Assembly (NCBI GenBank): GCA_029721435.1
Contig: CM056573.1
Span: 4,889,501-4,953,500, forward strand
Length of the DNA: 64,000 bases
Direction: 5' to 3'
Source: Gymnothorax reevesii
Taxonomy: Eukaryota > Chordata > Actinopteri > Anguilliformes > Muraenidae
The notes beneath the pieces were generated by a model, which was given only the letters and a program-made list of their open reading frames with translations, was not told the DNA's origin and did no database searches. Shown piece by piece: positions 1 through 12,500 of this stretch; the first letter of the stretch is position 1; each line of letters opens with the position of its first letter. Both the position numbers and the translations under genes were made by a program.

Positions 1-766
1 ACACCGAGGTATGATAGATTCTGACACTGAAATGCATTTTCTGCGCGATATCTCACGAAGTAAGCATCGGATTTTTTTCAAATTTGGTGTCAACATGTAT
101 TAGGGTAATGTCCCGGCGCCAGTCGAATTTGGTGACCTTCGCGACATTTTCAAGGTCACACCGAGGTATGATAGATTCTGACACTGAAATGCATGTCTGT
201 GCGATATCTCACGAAGTAAGCATCGGATTTTTTTCAAATTTGGTGTCAACATGTATTAGGGTAATGTCCCGGCGCCAGTAGAATTTGGTGACCTTCGCGA
301 CATTTTCAAGGTCACACCGAGGTATGATAGATTCTGACACTGAAATGCTTGTCTGTGCGATATCTCAAGAAGTAAGCATCGGATTTTTTTCAAATTTGGT
401 GTCAACATGTATTAGGGTAATGTCCCGGCGCCAGTCGAATTTGGTCACCTTCGCGACATTTTCAAGGTCACACCGAGGTATGATAGATTCTGACACTGAA
501 ATGCTTGTCTGTGCGATATCTCAAGAAGTAAGCATCGGATTTTTTTCAAATTTGGTGTCAACATGTATTAGGGTAATGTCCCGGCGCCAGTCGAATTTGG
601 TGACCTTCACGACATTTTCAAGGTCACACCGAGGTATGATAGATTCTGACACTGAAATGCTTGTCTGCGCGATATCTCAAGAAGTAAGCATCGGATTTTT
701 TTCAAATTCGGTGTCAACATGTATGATGGTGATGCCTTGGTGACCTTCGCACCATTCTCAAGGTCA
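1..766. repeat. 156-bp tandem repeat array 1
   Basis: Four to five head-to-tail copies with a period of 156 bp (157 for the first) are visible. The block starting acaccgagg recurs at 1, 158, 314, 470 and 626, and a shortened 140-bp unit ends at 766. Copies differ by only a few bases. Because 156 is a multiple of three, one frame stays open through several copies; this is a by-product of the period and not evidence of a gene. The array probably continues left of the window. The unit is homologous to, but clearly diverged from, the array at 1021-1560. Confidence 0.95.
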
Positions 767-855
767 CACCGAGAGAATGTCGATTTTCACACTTTTGGCA
801 TGTTCATGCTAAATCAGACCATTCCTTTCAACTGACAGGGTTTGGAAGTACATAA

Positions 856-1598
856 TTGTCCCCCGCCGCGCGGAATGCGCGAAGTGGCGGGACATAGTAT
901 TTACGACCGTCCGCCCGTCCGTACGTACGTTCATCCGTCCGTACGTCCTGAATCCTCGTCAGCGAGATATCTCAAGAACGAATTGACGGATTTCCTTCAA
1001 ATTTGATGTCAACATGTATTAGTCTGATACCCCGGCGCCAGACGATTTCCGTGACCTTCGCGCCATTCTCAAGGTCACACTGAGAGATTGTGCATTTTCA
1101 CACTGATAGCCTTGTCAGCGAGATATCTCAAGAACAAATCGACGGATTTACTTCAAATTCCATGTCAACATATATTACGGTGATGCCCCAGCGCCAGTCG
1201 ATTTCGGTCACCTTCGCGCCATTCTCAAGGTCACACCGAGAGATTGTGCATTTTCACACAGATAGCCTTGTCAGCGAGGTATCTAAAGAACGAATCGACG
1301 GATTTACTTCTAATTCCATGTTAACATATATTGGGGTGATACCCCGGCGCCAGTCGATTTCGGTGACCTTTGCGCCATTCTCAAGGTCACACCGAGAGAT
1401 TGTGGATTTTCACACTGATAGCCTTGTCAGCGACATATCTCAAGAACGAATCGACGGATTTACTTCTAATCTTATGTCAACATGTATTAGGGTGATACCC
1501 CGGCGCCAGTCCATTTCGGTGACCTTCGCGCCATTCTCAAGGTCACACCGAGAAATTGTTCATTTTGACACGATTTCACATTTTGTGGCGGGGGACAA
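856..1598. mobile_element. Inverted-repeat-bounded element carrying a 156-bp array
   Basis: The left end ttgtcccccgcc (856-867) is the exact reverse complement of ggcgggggacaa at 1587-1598. Just inside the left end, a GC-rich hairpin (about 858-894, arms tgtcccccgcc and ggcgggaca) is followed by a ccgtccgt-rich stretch and then the tandem array. No transposase is present and no convincing target duplication is seen. This resembles a non-autonomous DNA element that carries tandem repeats inside. The family is not recognised. Confidence 0.6.
1021..1560. repeat. 156-bp tandem repeat array 2
   Basis: The unit containing aaggtcacac recurs with an exact 156-bp period (anchors at 1077, 1233, 1389 and 1545). 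It shares blocks with array 1, including gatatctcaag, the ccggcgccagtc region and tcaaggtca. The shared length but diverged sequence suggests two arrays descended from one ancestral unit. The long open frame across it (1090-1647) reflects the period being divisible by three. Confidence 0.93.
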
Positions 1599-2160
1599 AG
1601 ACACGTTAGTGTCAAATACTTGTTATGAAGTGTATTGTAAAGCATAATCCTTCATCATACAGACTTACGCACATTGGGATTAAGGAGGCTCCTGCTTAAT
1701 GATCAGTCTGCTGCACTGACATTGGGCACACTGGGATACCTGATGTTCAAAACACAAACGAACAAAGATTAGTCCATACCAAGATTTGAAATTCCAAAGC
1801 TATGTTTATCTCTGTAAGCAACACTACTTCCTCTCTCATTTTAAAATGAATGGATATCGCAGATGTTTAATAATAATAAAAATAACAGCAACAACAATAA
1901 TACGTTTTTTGAATGGCGCCTTCCTGAGATCCAAAGCCGTTTAACATCCCTAAAAGAGAAGAAACATTAAAACAAAGCCAAACAAACATGCTACAATGAA
2001 AGGACAAAAAGATCAATATAAAATTAGGGAGTGAAAAATACAAGCCTTTTGGCCTGATTCGCTGTCCGTACATCCAGCTGCATTTGAGCTTCCGTGTAGA
2101 TACTTGAAAATCTTAGGGGGAAGACGAATTCCAAAGAGGAACGGAATCGAATGCAAACTT
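1599..2160. other. No gene seen
   Basis: AT-rich DNA with a short imperfect A/ATAA tract near 1870-1900. I see no coding exon or recognisable repeat. Confidence 0.6.
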
Positions 2161-2834
2161 GGAGCTCTGTCTAGCTCTCGCACACTATCCATAATGCGCC
2201 CATTTTCCGAGAGGAAAAGCTGGTCATTTCCATGTTTCCCTCTAAACTCAGACCCACTGGATTCCTACAGTCTACACTTGGGCATGTCGACCCATTCTAC
2301 AAATATGTCTATATGTGGTGGATTCTAGCTTTCCCTGCTTCCTAGCTAAGAAGTAGAAAAACTGCTGTACTCACCAACTGTTACCATTGCAGAATGTTGC
2401 CGATAGCAAATTCGTGCTTGAGCTGCTAGACTTTCGTACTGCGTCCTCCACTTCCCCTGTTGTATTTATAAGAACAAGTTAATTTCAATTGATCTATACA
2501 CATGTACTGCGTTAGATTGCATGTACTGCATTCCCGATTCCTTCGGGAGTCATCTCAGTTTCACTTTGGAGCCGTACCAGGAAAACTGCGTTCTGCTGCC
2601 TCGTCCCGCCTAGATCCGCCCTCCACAGAGCTGGCCAGTCAGAAGAAAGTGGGCACACAGGGAGTGGGGGCCATAGCGGAAGAGCCACCCCAATGAGGCG
2701 TTTCAGGCAGAGACTACTATGGACTACAAATGGGGTTTTTTGAGGATGGCAGTATCAGTGACATACGTATCTTTGCGTGATCAGGAGTACTCTAGGGGAG
2801 TCAAAGACGAAAATATAAACTTGGAAAAATAGCA
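2161..2834. repeat. Dispersed repeat, copy A
   Basis: About 670 bp matching 51571-52442 in the same orientation. Shared landmarks are ggagctctgtctagctctcg at the left, the stretch around accaactgtt near 2380, the cctcgtcccgcc block and aaatataaacttgga at the right. Copy A lacks about 210 bp present in copy B just after its tggtcattt. It also carries about 30 bp near 2530-2590 that B lacks. The family is not recognised. Copy B keeps a possible reverse-strand coding segment in the part missing here. Confidence 0.88.
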
Positions 2835-4054
2835 CCTTTAAAACGAACATATTTTGACATGACTTAGAGGCCCGAACAAACAAATGATTCCCACCCCCAT
2901 CCTCCACCGAAGGGCATGTACATGATTCCTAACATTGTCAAAGTCCAAATTCTCAAATTTCAGGTATAAAACTACACACAGTGTCCAGTTACATTCATCA
3001 ATGACAAGTATTCAAGGGGAATTCCATGCTCGAGTCTTCTGGTGTCAGTCTCTCAAAAATCAAACTGGTTGAATGAAACTATACTTAACCTAAAATCTGT
3101 ATTCAAATTTACAAATGAGAAATTAACAACTTGTCCTTGAAAACTGCAATAAATTATTTGATGCGCATCAGTCAAAACTAGCACTTGTCCTTGGGAAGAC
3201 TTTCTTCTGTGGCCATTCGGAGACACTCCTCATAAAACCATCTGGTACACAATTCACATTGAATCTAAAGAGAAATAAACATATTTTATTGTATCTTTTA
3301 AAACTGTGATAATTTTTCAGTGTTTATTTGGGCTATACTCTGGTTGCATATGACACATGATGAAATACTTATGACAGTGCTGACCCAGATGGTCACCACT
3401 GCGTTTCCAAGGAGGTCTTCCCTCTCGCACAGGCCGCAGTACTCTTCACAAATGCCTGACCCTTGAAGGATTTCCCCAGCCATGTCGCCTCAGATGTCTT
3501 AATGACTACATGGACGGATCAATGGTGAAAGCCTTCGAGACATTAGAGAAGCTCTCCACTGTCATCTTAGCCACCCGTTAGAAAAAAGTGAGAAGCATGA
3601 CAGTAAACACAAAGGTTCATAAGAATTACAGTTAACGAACAAATTTACTGATGCACATGTTCAGGATCACTTTGCATTACCTGCATCAGAGAGATCCCAC
3701 AGCTCCTCGTGTCTTATCTTGTGTGTATGAGTCGCAGTGGCAGGTTTCCGAGGTATTTTAACCCAGTCTTCCTTTCCAAGCCGGTTGTTGTGCATCCTGT
3801 TGTTGTGTAGGATTGTGGATTGAAAAGGATTGTGATTCTGACTTTGTTTGCAACCATTCCATTTCTTTGCATTGTTTCCTGTATTTTAGAAATTAAGCCA
3901 TAAAGAAAATGTATATTATACATAACCCAAATCTGTAAGCTGTGTGTTTGCACTCCACTTTTGTCCCATGCTGAAGGACAAAGGCAAATGCTGTATGATT
4001 GACTGGGAAGATACAGAAATTTAGTTAAAAATAGAGAGCTAGGCTAGGTTTGAG
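2835..4054. other. No gene seen
   Basis: Ordinary AT-rich non-coding DNA. The small open frames on both strands look like chance. Confidence 0.5.
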
Positions 4055-4247
4055 CCGTGGTTCCAAAACCTCTCCTGGAGTTTCACTTGTCCTGCATGTT
4101 TCAGGATCTCCCTGCTTCAGCCCAGGTGATTCAAATTATCAAGCAGCTTCAGGGATTGATTACGGTCTGATCAATTGAATCCTCTGTGCTGGAGCAAAGA
4201 CAGTTCGATAAAATATACAGGGCGAGCAGAGGTTTGAGAAACCCTGG
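4055..4247. mobile_element. Short foldback element, hAT-like MITE
   Basis: The left end (gtggttccaaaacctctcc, 4057 on) and right end (gcagaggtttgagaaacc, about 4226-4243) are imperfect inverted repeats around about 150 bp. The ends and core (cctgcatgtttcagg, ctggagcaaagacag) resemble an abundant fish non-autonomous repeat. The assignment to hAT rests on recalled resemblance only. Confidence 0.6.
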
Positions 4248-5159
4248 ATTAAAGCAGTGGTGTCATCGTTACACCCATTATGCAATTTCTAGGCCATGTA
4301 ATTCATTTCAAGCTCTTTGCCATGTTCAATCAAGGTCACCTCATAACATCTCTCAGTCAACACATTAGATAAAAATATATGATGTCATATGACATCATAC
4401 TTCCTTTGACCATTGCTTACATTGACAAGGATGAATATTGCATCACTGGCGTCAAAGTTGACCTGTTATATAACAAATTAAAAAATGCATTTGTTACGGG
4501 CATCTTGGGCTGGTGTACATGCATCATTCAATATCAGCATTTATGCTTTTTTTGGTTTTACATACTTTTAGGTCATTCATTACATTTTGATGAAGAACAC
4601 CACAAAAGTTTGCCCCAAGTCGGTCTTTTCGATATGTTTTGTGATACACCTCCTCTGGACTGTGTTTATTTGTATTAATCAGCAATTGTTTTTGTTCAAG
4701 TTTCATTATTTTCTGCCATTATTATGCTCACGTCTTAATCCTTGGCACCCCATCTGCTCCCATGTGCCACGCCGAATTACGCCTGTGGTGGAGCCGTTTA
4801 GATGGAGTCGCCGCCCACTGGGGTCATTAGAATTGAGTGTGGCTGGGATGTAGCCTTCTGTTGCCTTGAAAAGAGTAATATTTTAAGGTCTTAATCATGG
4901 AAGTGAAGCATGGTGAATATTCATACATATTCTTGAGAACCAATCACGTGGGGACATTTTGAACTGTGGAAGATTCATGAATAGATTGTGGTCAGTCATA
5001 GTGTCTTATGTGACAATACAGTTAGTACTCTTTCATAACTGATTTACATTTACCATAAGTGGTACAAATATTTTTTTGGTGTGATTTTGATGTAGAGCAA
5101 TAGGGTGCATAGGCCACAGTTGGCTTGGGGAGTTTGCTGCCATCACACTAGCCCAATCT
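4248..5159. other. No gene seen
   Basis: Non-coding, AT-rich. A GC-richer patch at about 4735-4855 stands out, but I cannot assign it to a family. Confidence 0.5.
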
Positions 5160-5775
5160 CACTGAGCATACCCGAAGATAAGGATCATTTTTTGGCAGAC
5201 TCTGCGGGGTGGTGGCTTGGATTTCAGCTGTGCAAGGAGGCCAAAATTAAAATCTTTCACCTGCATCTGGGGGGGAAGCTGAGGAGGCAGGGGCATCCCC
5301 ATCTGGTTCGCCGCGGACTGGAACAGCCCCCTAAGGTTGTCCAATGGATATTGACGTATGGGACGTGGTTCATCATCTCGGAAGAGGGCAGCCAGATCTT
5401 CCTCATAGACTTGACGATCGTCCTCTTTGTCATAGTCCTCCCATGGCTTGGAATGGGCCAATACAGGCTCCTGAGCTCGCAGCGGGATATGCTGGTCCAC
5501 TTCACTGGAGAGGTGCACTTCACACAAACTTTAGCCATACCAACATGCAACACTAGATAGTGACAAGAACTCATGACTAGTACTTTTCTTTCTCAGGGCT
5601 GAGTGAAAAATGGGAAATATGCAGTGACAGCACCGGAGCTTTATAGGAGGTGAGTGCCATTACCCCTTCTATGGAGCAAGTGAATAACTTTCTCAGGAAG
5701 CCAATTGCGAAGCCCATTAGAGGGCGAAGCATGTACGACATAAAGGTGGTACTCTAACAGAGGTTTGAAAAGTGT
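5160..5775 (-). mobile_element. DIRS-like retroelement fragment 1 (leader + ORF1 start)
   Basis: On the - strand a leader with a TATA-like cctataaagc (about 5640-5650) precedes an ATG at 5538. The encoded start, MAKVCVKCTSP, soon slips frame. A second frame continues with acidic text including YEEDLAALFRDDEP and LFQSAANQMGMPLPP. The N-terminal Cys pattern and the later 'AAxxMGxPLPP' text recall ORF1 (gag-like) proteins of fish DIRS-type retrotransposons. It aligns with fragment 2 at 6644-7310 in both leader and coding part. Frame slips show it is dead, and there is no reverse transcriptase or tyrosine recombinase nearby. DIRS is my best reading from recalled family features; other retroelement gag-like genes are possible. 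Confidence 0.5.
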
Positions 5776-6643
5776 TCATGTAGATGATAAGATTGCTATC
5801 ATTCAATGCTATTATGTGCATGTAATAAACCTAAGCACTATCAAGCTGTGGACCGGACGTATGGTAGTCTCTGAAGTGTAAGAAATTTTGGTGAAAAAGC
5901 TAGATCCGGAAATTTATTTGTTTTGATGATTGCTCGAATTGTACAGACATACTCTACTTCATCATTTTCCAGCTCAGATTGCATCTCTTTTATTACCTTT
6001 AGTTGGGGATATGTTGCCAACATTTAGCAAACAGTTAAAATAAGGGCATCAAAGAGCATATTTGACACTACAATCTTCCAGCCCAAAGACAACTGATCGC
6101 AGATCAGTGATGGCATTTATGAAAATGTTTGTATGCCTATGATGATTGATATTGTGTCCTGAATCTCTCCAGGACACAGTGTCAGTGCTGCCCTCGAGGA
6201 AGTGAGAGAGATGCATTCTGACCTCTCCATGGTAGTATAAGAGAGTAGCTGAGAATTTGTTTTCTTTGATTGGGAATTTCGGCTACAACACCTCCTGCGG
6301 TATCCAAGTAGATGCTCACTGGCTGAAGTGCTGCACCAGTATGCTGATTCCAGTCTCTGCGTACATGTGCACTCTGACATGCTAAATGTAGCCTGGCATT
6401 GGTAGAATTTTCTGCCACACTGAACTAATTATTTTCAGATAATTTCTATTTAGGCTTTTAGTCTGGTTTCCTGCCAGGAGTTCTGTCTCTGGAGAACTAA
6501 ATAATCTGCCATAAATCTCCTGGTTACTCTCTGGTGTGTGGTCCTCACAATGTTTCCCCTCTTCATATTTCATGCCATTCTGGACTTTGTCTCTCTTTCA
6601 TGGAACATTTCTCCACATCTCATCGCATTAATGGTGGGCATAC
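5776..6643. other. Spacer between the two DIRS-like fragments, no gene seen
   Basis: About 870 bp with no coding exon and no clear match to the retroelement fragments on either side. Confidence 0.5.
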
Positions 6644-7310
6644 TCAAAGATGGGTGTCATCTTCGAACACACTACCCGGGGCCGCGGGCTTGACTTCGGC
6701 TGAACATGGGAGGGAAGCTGTGGAGGCAAGGGCATCTCCATCCGCTCTGCCACCAACTAATAACCGGGCTGGGTCGTCCAGCGGATAGCGGTGCTCCGGG
6801 GGAGGCTTGTCGTCTCGGAAAAGGGCTACTGGATCCTCCTCATAAATACGATGGTTGTCTTCTTCGTCGTGTTCATCGTAGGGCTTCGAGCGGATTGCCA
6901 CCGGCTCCCGGGCTGCACAAACTGTTGCCGCCGATCACGCCCCTCCCGGGGGGAGCGCCTGCACAGGCGGCACAGGAAGCAGCCTCTGCCTGGTACCGCC
7001 AGCCCAGACCGATGAAGCAGTCATCGTGCTGCTCCTTAGATGCCATGGGGGAGGCACATTGCAGACAAACTTCTTCCATGTTGTATCGCGACACTAAAGA
7101 GTGACTGACTTCGCGAGTCCAAAGTTCCCCAAGGCTGATTGAAAAAGGGGAGACGAGCATTGACAGCACCGAAGCTTTATAGGAGGTGAGTGCGCTACCC
7201 CCTCCTACGGAGCAGGTGAGTTCAATTTTCTTTCTCAGGCTTGGTAAACCAATAGCGAAGCCCGACAGAGGGCGGAGCTCGTACGACATGGAACAGACAC
7301 TTCGCAGTCC
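6644..7310 (-). mobile_element. DIRS-like retroelement fragment 2 (leader + ORF1 start)
   Basis: The - strand leader contains cctataaagc (about 7176-7186) and a GC-rich start shared with fragment 1. The ATG at 7079 opens MEEVCLQCASP, followed by KEQHDDCF, GLG and AEAASCAAC. That Cys-x2-Cys, His-Asp-Asp-Cys and CxxC layout is what I expect at the N-terminus of DIRS ORF1 proteins. The downstream frame gives YEEDPVALFRDDKPPP, homologous to fragment 1. It is broken by frame slips and ends without pol. Fragments 1 and 2 differ substantially, so they are old independent copies or an old duplication, not a recent one. Confidence 0.55.
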
Positions 7311-9403
7311 CGTCTCTCTCATGATTTTTCTGGCACCTCCATGCTGTTGTGTGTCTTCTCACCTCTCAGTGGTGAATCATTTGGCTCTTCCACTTGATCT
7401 GGAGCCTTTGCTGGTCCCACTGGTGAATGACGGCTCTCTGAGGACTTGTTTTTTGGCACTGTATCATTTCTTGTGGGATGTTTGTTGTTATTCTTGCCAC
7501 TTCTCAGCCTAGCATGATTACTATGACCCACAACCAGTGTCACTTATTTTTGGTGTCCTCGCCAGGAAGTTTTTCAGTTGGATTTGCCCAAATGCTTAAT
7601 TGATAACTTGTGTCTCACTGATCAATATCAGCTGTCTGAAACTCCCAGAGTATGGCTTTGACAACTCCAGCTGCTGTCCAGAAGTACTTCCGTGAAACCG
7701 TTTCTCCCTTTTAAAATCTCTCCATTATCTTTATATTGAGAAACAATTGGGGAAAAATTTAATTTATTTATTAAAGGTTGTCTCAATAAAAGAGGACCAT
7801 TCGAGTGGTTTTTAAACGCATTTCAGGGGACCCAAGTGCATGCTGGCTTTTGTTCCAACCGCAGCTGCTGTTACACTAGACTAGTACAAAATGTGTTTGG
7901 CTCCAATACTTGGTTTTAGAGAAAAGGTAGGGGGCGCTAGTGGAGAAAAACCCATCAGTAGACCATGTGTTTCTTTGAGCCTCATTCCTCAGTACAGTGG
8001 TCCCTTGCTGCCATCTTTTGCCCCTCTCTGTCGCTTTTATTCATCTCAATCAGCCACCTCCAGCCTCTCAGCAGAACAAGACAAAGCTGGGGAACGGGCC
8101 GGAGGGGGGTGATGTCAGCCAAAGTTTGCTGGGGTGAGTAGTATCTTACTTGTTAGTCTACCACTGTCCAATTTGTTGAGCGTGGTGGTGTTTGATTAAA
8201 CGAGGGTCGTTCTTGGTACTCACCATTCCCATCAATCACAATGATAAGTCCTAGAAAGGTAACACATTGCCTTGGAAGAGCGCGGAGCAGGAAATCAATT
8301 TCACTGTTGTGGCTCGGTCTCACCACCGCAAACATCTTCTGCAGTTTTTTTTTGTGGTTTGAACTACCAGGCAGTAGATGATGGGGGACGCGACGACAGT
8401 CAGGTGTGGGTTTAAAGTTGTTTTGATCTCATGTTAAAAAATGACCAAACAACACCTCTGTCAGTCAGCAGTATCAGTTTTTTTTTGGTAACACTAACTG
8501 AATTATGCGGAAAGCCCGTAATTTCCTTTCCACCTCCTTGTGAGCTTGAATACGAGCCGCTGCCGTCCCCATCAGGGTATAGCTGCACACAAATGTGTCA
8601 GTGCTGTGTGGATAATACTTTAACTCAGTCTTCTTTACATTATTAGGCAGTACACAAATGTACACACCAGTGTGAGTCTAATGCCGCATTTACAATCAAA
8701 GATATTTACTTTTTGGCTCCATTTTTAATTAATTTTTCACATCTAATTCTGAGCTCCTGCCTTCAGCACCACGGTCAGATCATGTTTTATTGCAGTTAAA
8801 TCAGTTATTGGTTTGGGGGGGGGGGGTTATGTTTTCACATGGTAATCTAGGTTTAGAAGGACTCTTAACCTCCAAAATATGAAATGGTAATTTATAAGCT
8901 GCATTTTTTTATTTAGACCTGTTGTCTTTGTATGACATTAATATAACTCAGATGATCTGAAATGTTTAAATATGACACGAATACCTTTTCACGCCACTGT
9001 AATATTCAGTGTTAAATAAATGTTTATCTTTTATTTTTACCTTGAAAAAAATATAATAAATTACTTCAATTGTTGTATGTTTCATATTCATTTTCATTAT
9101 TTCCAACAGGAACACTTTGACAAAGTAGTCTTTTAACGACACACAAGCATACTTGGAGTGTGGCGACATGGCTCTTCTGGGAGATTCTGCCTGTCCAGGC
9201 GTGGAATGCGGGCAGCAGAATCTACACCCCCCCAATAGAACAGAGCCCAGAGCAACAAAAGAGACATTTTTAGATCAGTGTATCTCCGTGTGAAACATTT
9301 AATGAGTGCTGTAGTAGCCAGGTGGAGCTGGGCTGGTGGAGGGTTATGAAACGAGTGAGCAAGAGGCTGCTTTCTCGATGGTGAGCTTAAATACGACACA
9401 GTG
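7311..9403. other. No gene supported; G tract
   Basis: Mostly non-coding. There is a 12-base G run at 8815-8826. On the - strand, 9264 down to 9133 can encode MSLLLLWALFYWGG followed by a soluble stretch, which looks like a signal peptide. No splice sites, homologue or partner exon are recognised, so I do not call it a gene. Confidence 0.45.
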
Positions 9404-9566
9404 TCAAGAGATACGGCAGTTTTATGGGTACGCCAGTCGATTTGAAGGGATTAGGATCGGGATTTGGGATTATGGTTAGGGTTAGGGGTCAGGGTCTGAA
9501 ATTGGGACTGCCGTACCTCTCTACATTGAAATGCATTTGAAAACTGCTGTACCCATAGCAACTGCC
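9404..9566. repeat. Possible decayed foldback element
   Basis: acggcagttttatgggtac (about 9413-9431) is approximately inverted at 9549-9568. A second inverted match, gactgccgtacctct (about 9508-9522), nests inside. A short ggttagggttagggg (about 9474) sits in the loop. Probably a small non-autonomous element. Confidence 0.4.
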
Positions 9567-12500
9567 TAAACACGACAACAAATTTGACTATCAAGCAATC
9601 ATCTGATAGGGCAAAGTCAGGTGACGGTTAAGCATTCTTGGGGGACTCTGAAGAGCTGAAAACGACTGATCTACCGCATATCAGATAGCTTGACAATCTG
9701 TCAGAACCTGCACAAGAGCTTCATTTCTGACAGGACCACATTCTACTTCAAGATGGAATTTTCAGAAATTTCAGTAAAAAGCTGGCCATTTGATCTCAAT
9801 TGCAGCTTTCCTCATTGACCCGAAGCTGTATGTCTTATTCATTAATGGCACCGGAGCTTATTATAAGCACATTTGCTCAGTAAATTAATTCAATTAATTG
9901 TCCGATTTTCAACCGGAAACGGGTAGAGCGTTAACCTGCATGATCGTAATGTCACCGGCTGTAGACAGTGCTTTAAATTTACATAAGCAAACTTAACACA
10001 TGGACCTAAGTCAGCAAATCGTGCTTTTAAAAATGTTTTCTTTTGCGCATCAATCCGGTTGGACACTGACACAGAAAAATATTTTATTCCGTTTTGTGAG
10101 CTGCTAGAGTTTGGACCCTTCGAGAGACATTGACGTTTTATTTCACCAATAATGTGAATAGGAAAATGCTTGATAATTATTGCAATGAACCATAATGCAA
10201 GCTGTGGAGTAATTGGTCTGTAATTGATCCTCAGAAATAAACAAATTGATTCTAAGTTGCTTATGAAACGTACAGGGGAATGAGTTTGGAGAAGTGATGT
10301 GCTTTATGGCGAGGTGAGAGCAAGACTATAATCCCTCCGACGGCTGGTCCCGGGTGGAAGAAGTTCAAAACCAACTGAATGTGATTAAAAAGGTATTCTA
10401 TCTGATACTATTACTGTCACATGTGTCTCAGACATACACAGACAGTTCATTAGCTAATAAACCACAAAATCATAGAAAGGTAGTTTTAAATGTGGAGAGA
10501 GGGTTGATTTTCTGACGATACTCGGATTTTGATATTTAAACATTAATATGCTTGGCGTTTGAGTTGTGCTTGGTGTAAGTAAAAATGACTTATATGTGCT
10601 TGTAGCAGAGGCTCTCCTGTTTCATTTGATGTGTAATATGACTATATTGCTAATTAATTAGCGCGGCGTTGTAGGTATTTTGCTGCGGTGAGTCTCAGGG
10701 GGGGACCAACTGGGGGACCCTGGAGTTTAAGAGGTTAACTTCACAATTAGTGGCTTGGTAACCACCCCAGATACCAAAATGTTTGAGTACAAGAACTTAA
10801 AAAAGGTTTTTCAGTATAAATCCCCTTTAAAGCATTCTGGAAGAGGCATTCTGGTTTAACAGAAATGAAGCCAAGATATGTACTTCGCTGAAGTCTTTCA
10901 GGTACTTTAAAATATAACAAATTTTTTTTTTATTTGGAATGCCAAATTAATTAATTAATTTTGCTTGAATTTGAAAACTCGGTGCACATAAATGATTCCT
11001 TACTTGCTTTTAATTTCTTCATCGTGGAGCAAGAATCCCCTCCCAAATATGCACATAAATCATGGATACCAGAATTTTGCCATCTTATCCTAGTTGATTT
11101 CATTGCCCTTTCTCGTGCCTTTTCAATGATGGCGAGAGAAATCGGTTTTGATAAATTAATAGCAGCCCTAAAAAACAGGCAGAAGATGAGATTGGGTACC
11201 GGTATCAGCCTTTTCTCTTCCTCTTAAGTGCTAGCATGGGATTTAGGGGACCCATTGTCGTGTCACCCACACGCTTAGCAATTTCACTGTAATGATAATG
11301 GCTTTGGAGTTGTTGGTTCTGAGGTCAAGGGGTCAACATAAGTGCATTAATGGACTGTGAAATAACTCTCGCTGTATTAACATCTCCAGATCACATGGTG
11401 CCATGCACACGCCTCTGCCGAAGATCACACACGTTTTACCTGAGGAGAATACGGCTGGATTGGAATTTTACTTGCAAAAGCATATAACTGAAGAAAACAA
11501 GGGATTTATAAAATGAGACAGGAGGGGAATAACTAGGTGGACAGGTTTGTAAGTGGTGGGTTTTTGGGGGTAAGATAGGGAGAACAGCACTGTAATGATA
11601 CGAACATTAGCTATGAATCCATAAAGTATTATGGTTTGGTGAGTGTGTCCTCTTATTTTGGGGCAGGTAAAGGATACTGTGCAATCTTATGTAATCCTGT
11701 TCATAACCCTGTAAATTTCTCTTTTTATGGAAATGACTGATTTGCCGCTAAGAAGCCATTGTTTTTTACAGGAACAGCCTCATTCTATAGATTGATATTG
11801 CCTTGAAATTTTTTAATTTGAAGGACAGTAACTTAATTTTCTTCCATTTGTCTGACAAATGTTATGTTAAAATTATTACAGATGAGCATGCATGTGAGAG
11901 CTTACTCTTCCACGACAAATTAAGACTCACTCCGAAGTTGTCGGATTTAAATTTCAGTAGAAAATCGAGGACCTGACCAATTAATGAAATTAAAGCAAAG
12001 CTTGTTGAGTGCAATGACATTATCAGCAACTAAAGCAACAGGTGTAATTAATTCAACAACATACATCGCCACAATTTTCACCTACAAAAGGTATGTGTTC
12101 TGCACAATTCATCACACTTTTTGTCAGGTCATGTGCTTGTTTGTCTTTTTCCTGCTATCTGGCTGCCTGCATCAGTTTTGGTCTGGTTCCCTTAATTGAT
12201 TTCCGTTATTCGATAATAGTTTTGTTACCTTGCCCCGCCTGTACATTCTCAGGCTCTTCTCACCTGGCGCTCATCGTCTCTGTGCATTTAAGTTCCTGTC
12301 TTTGGTTTCTCCATTGTAAGATTTAACAGACGTATGTTTGAGAAGTGTTCTACTTTCCAGCATTTCCTCTTTGTGGTTCCTTCTTTTTCCTCTTCAGCCG
12401 TCTGCTCTGTCTTTGTGCTGGTTGTTCCTTCATCGTCTGTCTCCCATCAGTCACTTCCTTTTCACCGTGTCTCCTGCTCCCCTTGGATTGACCTCTCGGA

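Noticed and set aside
1..1598. CRISPR array
   Set aside because: The units are long direct tandem copies without unique spacers, in a vertebrate genome.
285..1647. 152- and 185-codon repetitive ORFs
   Set aside because: They exist because the 156-bp repeat period is divisible by three and the unit happens to lack stops in one frame.
9474..9488. Telomere-like ggttagggttagggg
   Set aside because: Only two units inside a foldback-like element; far too short for an interstitial telomere.
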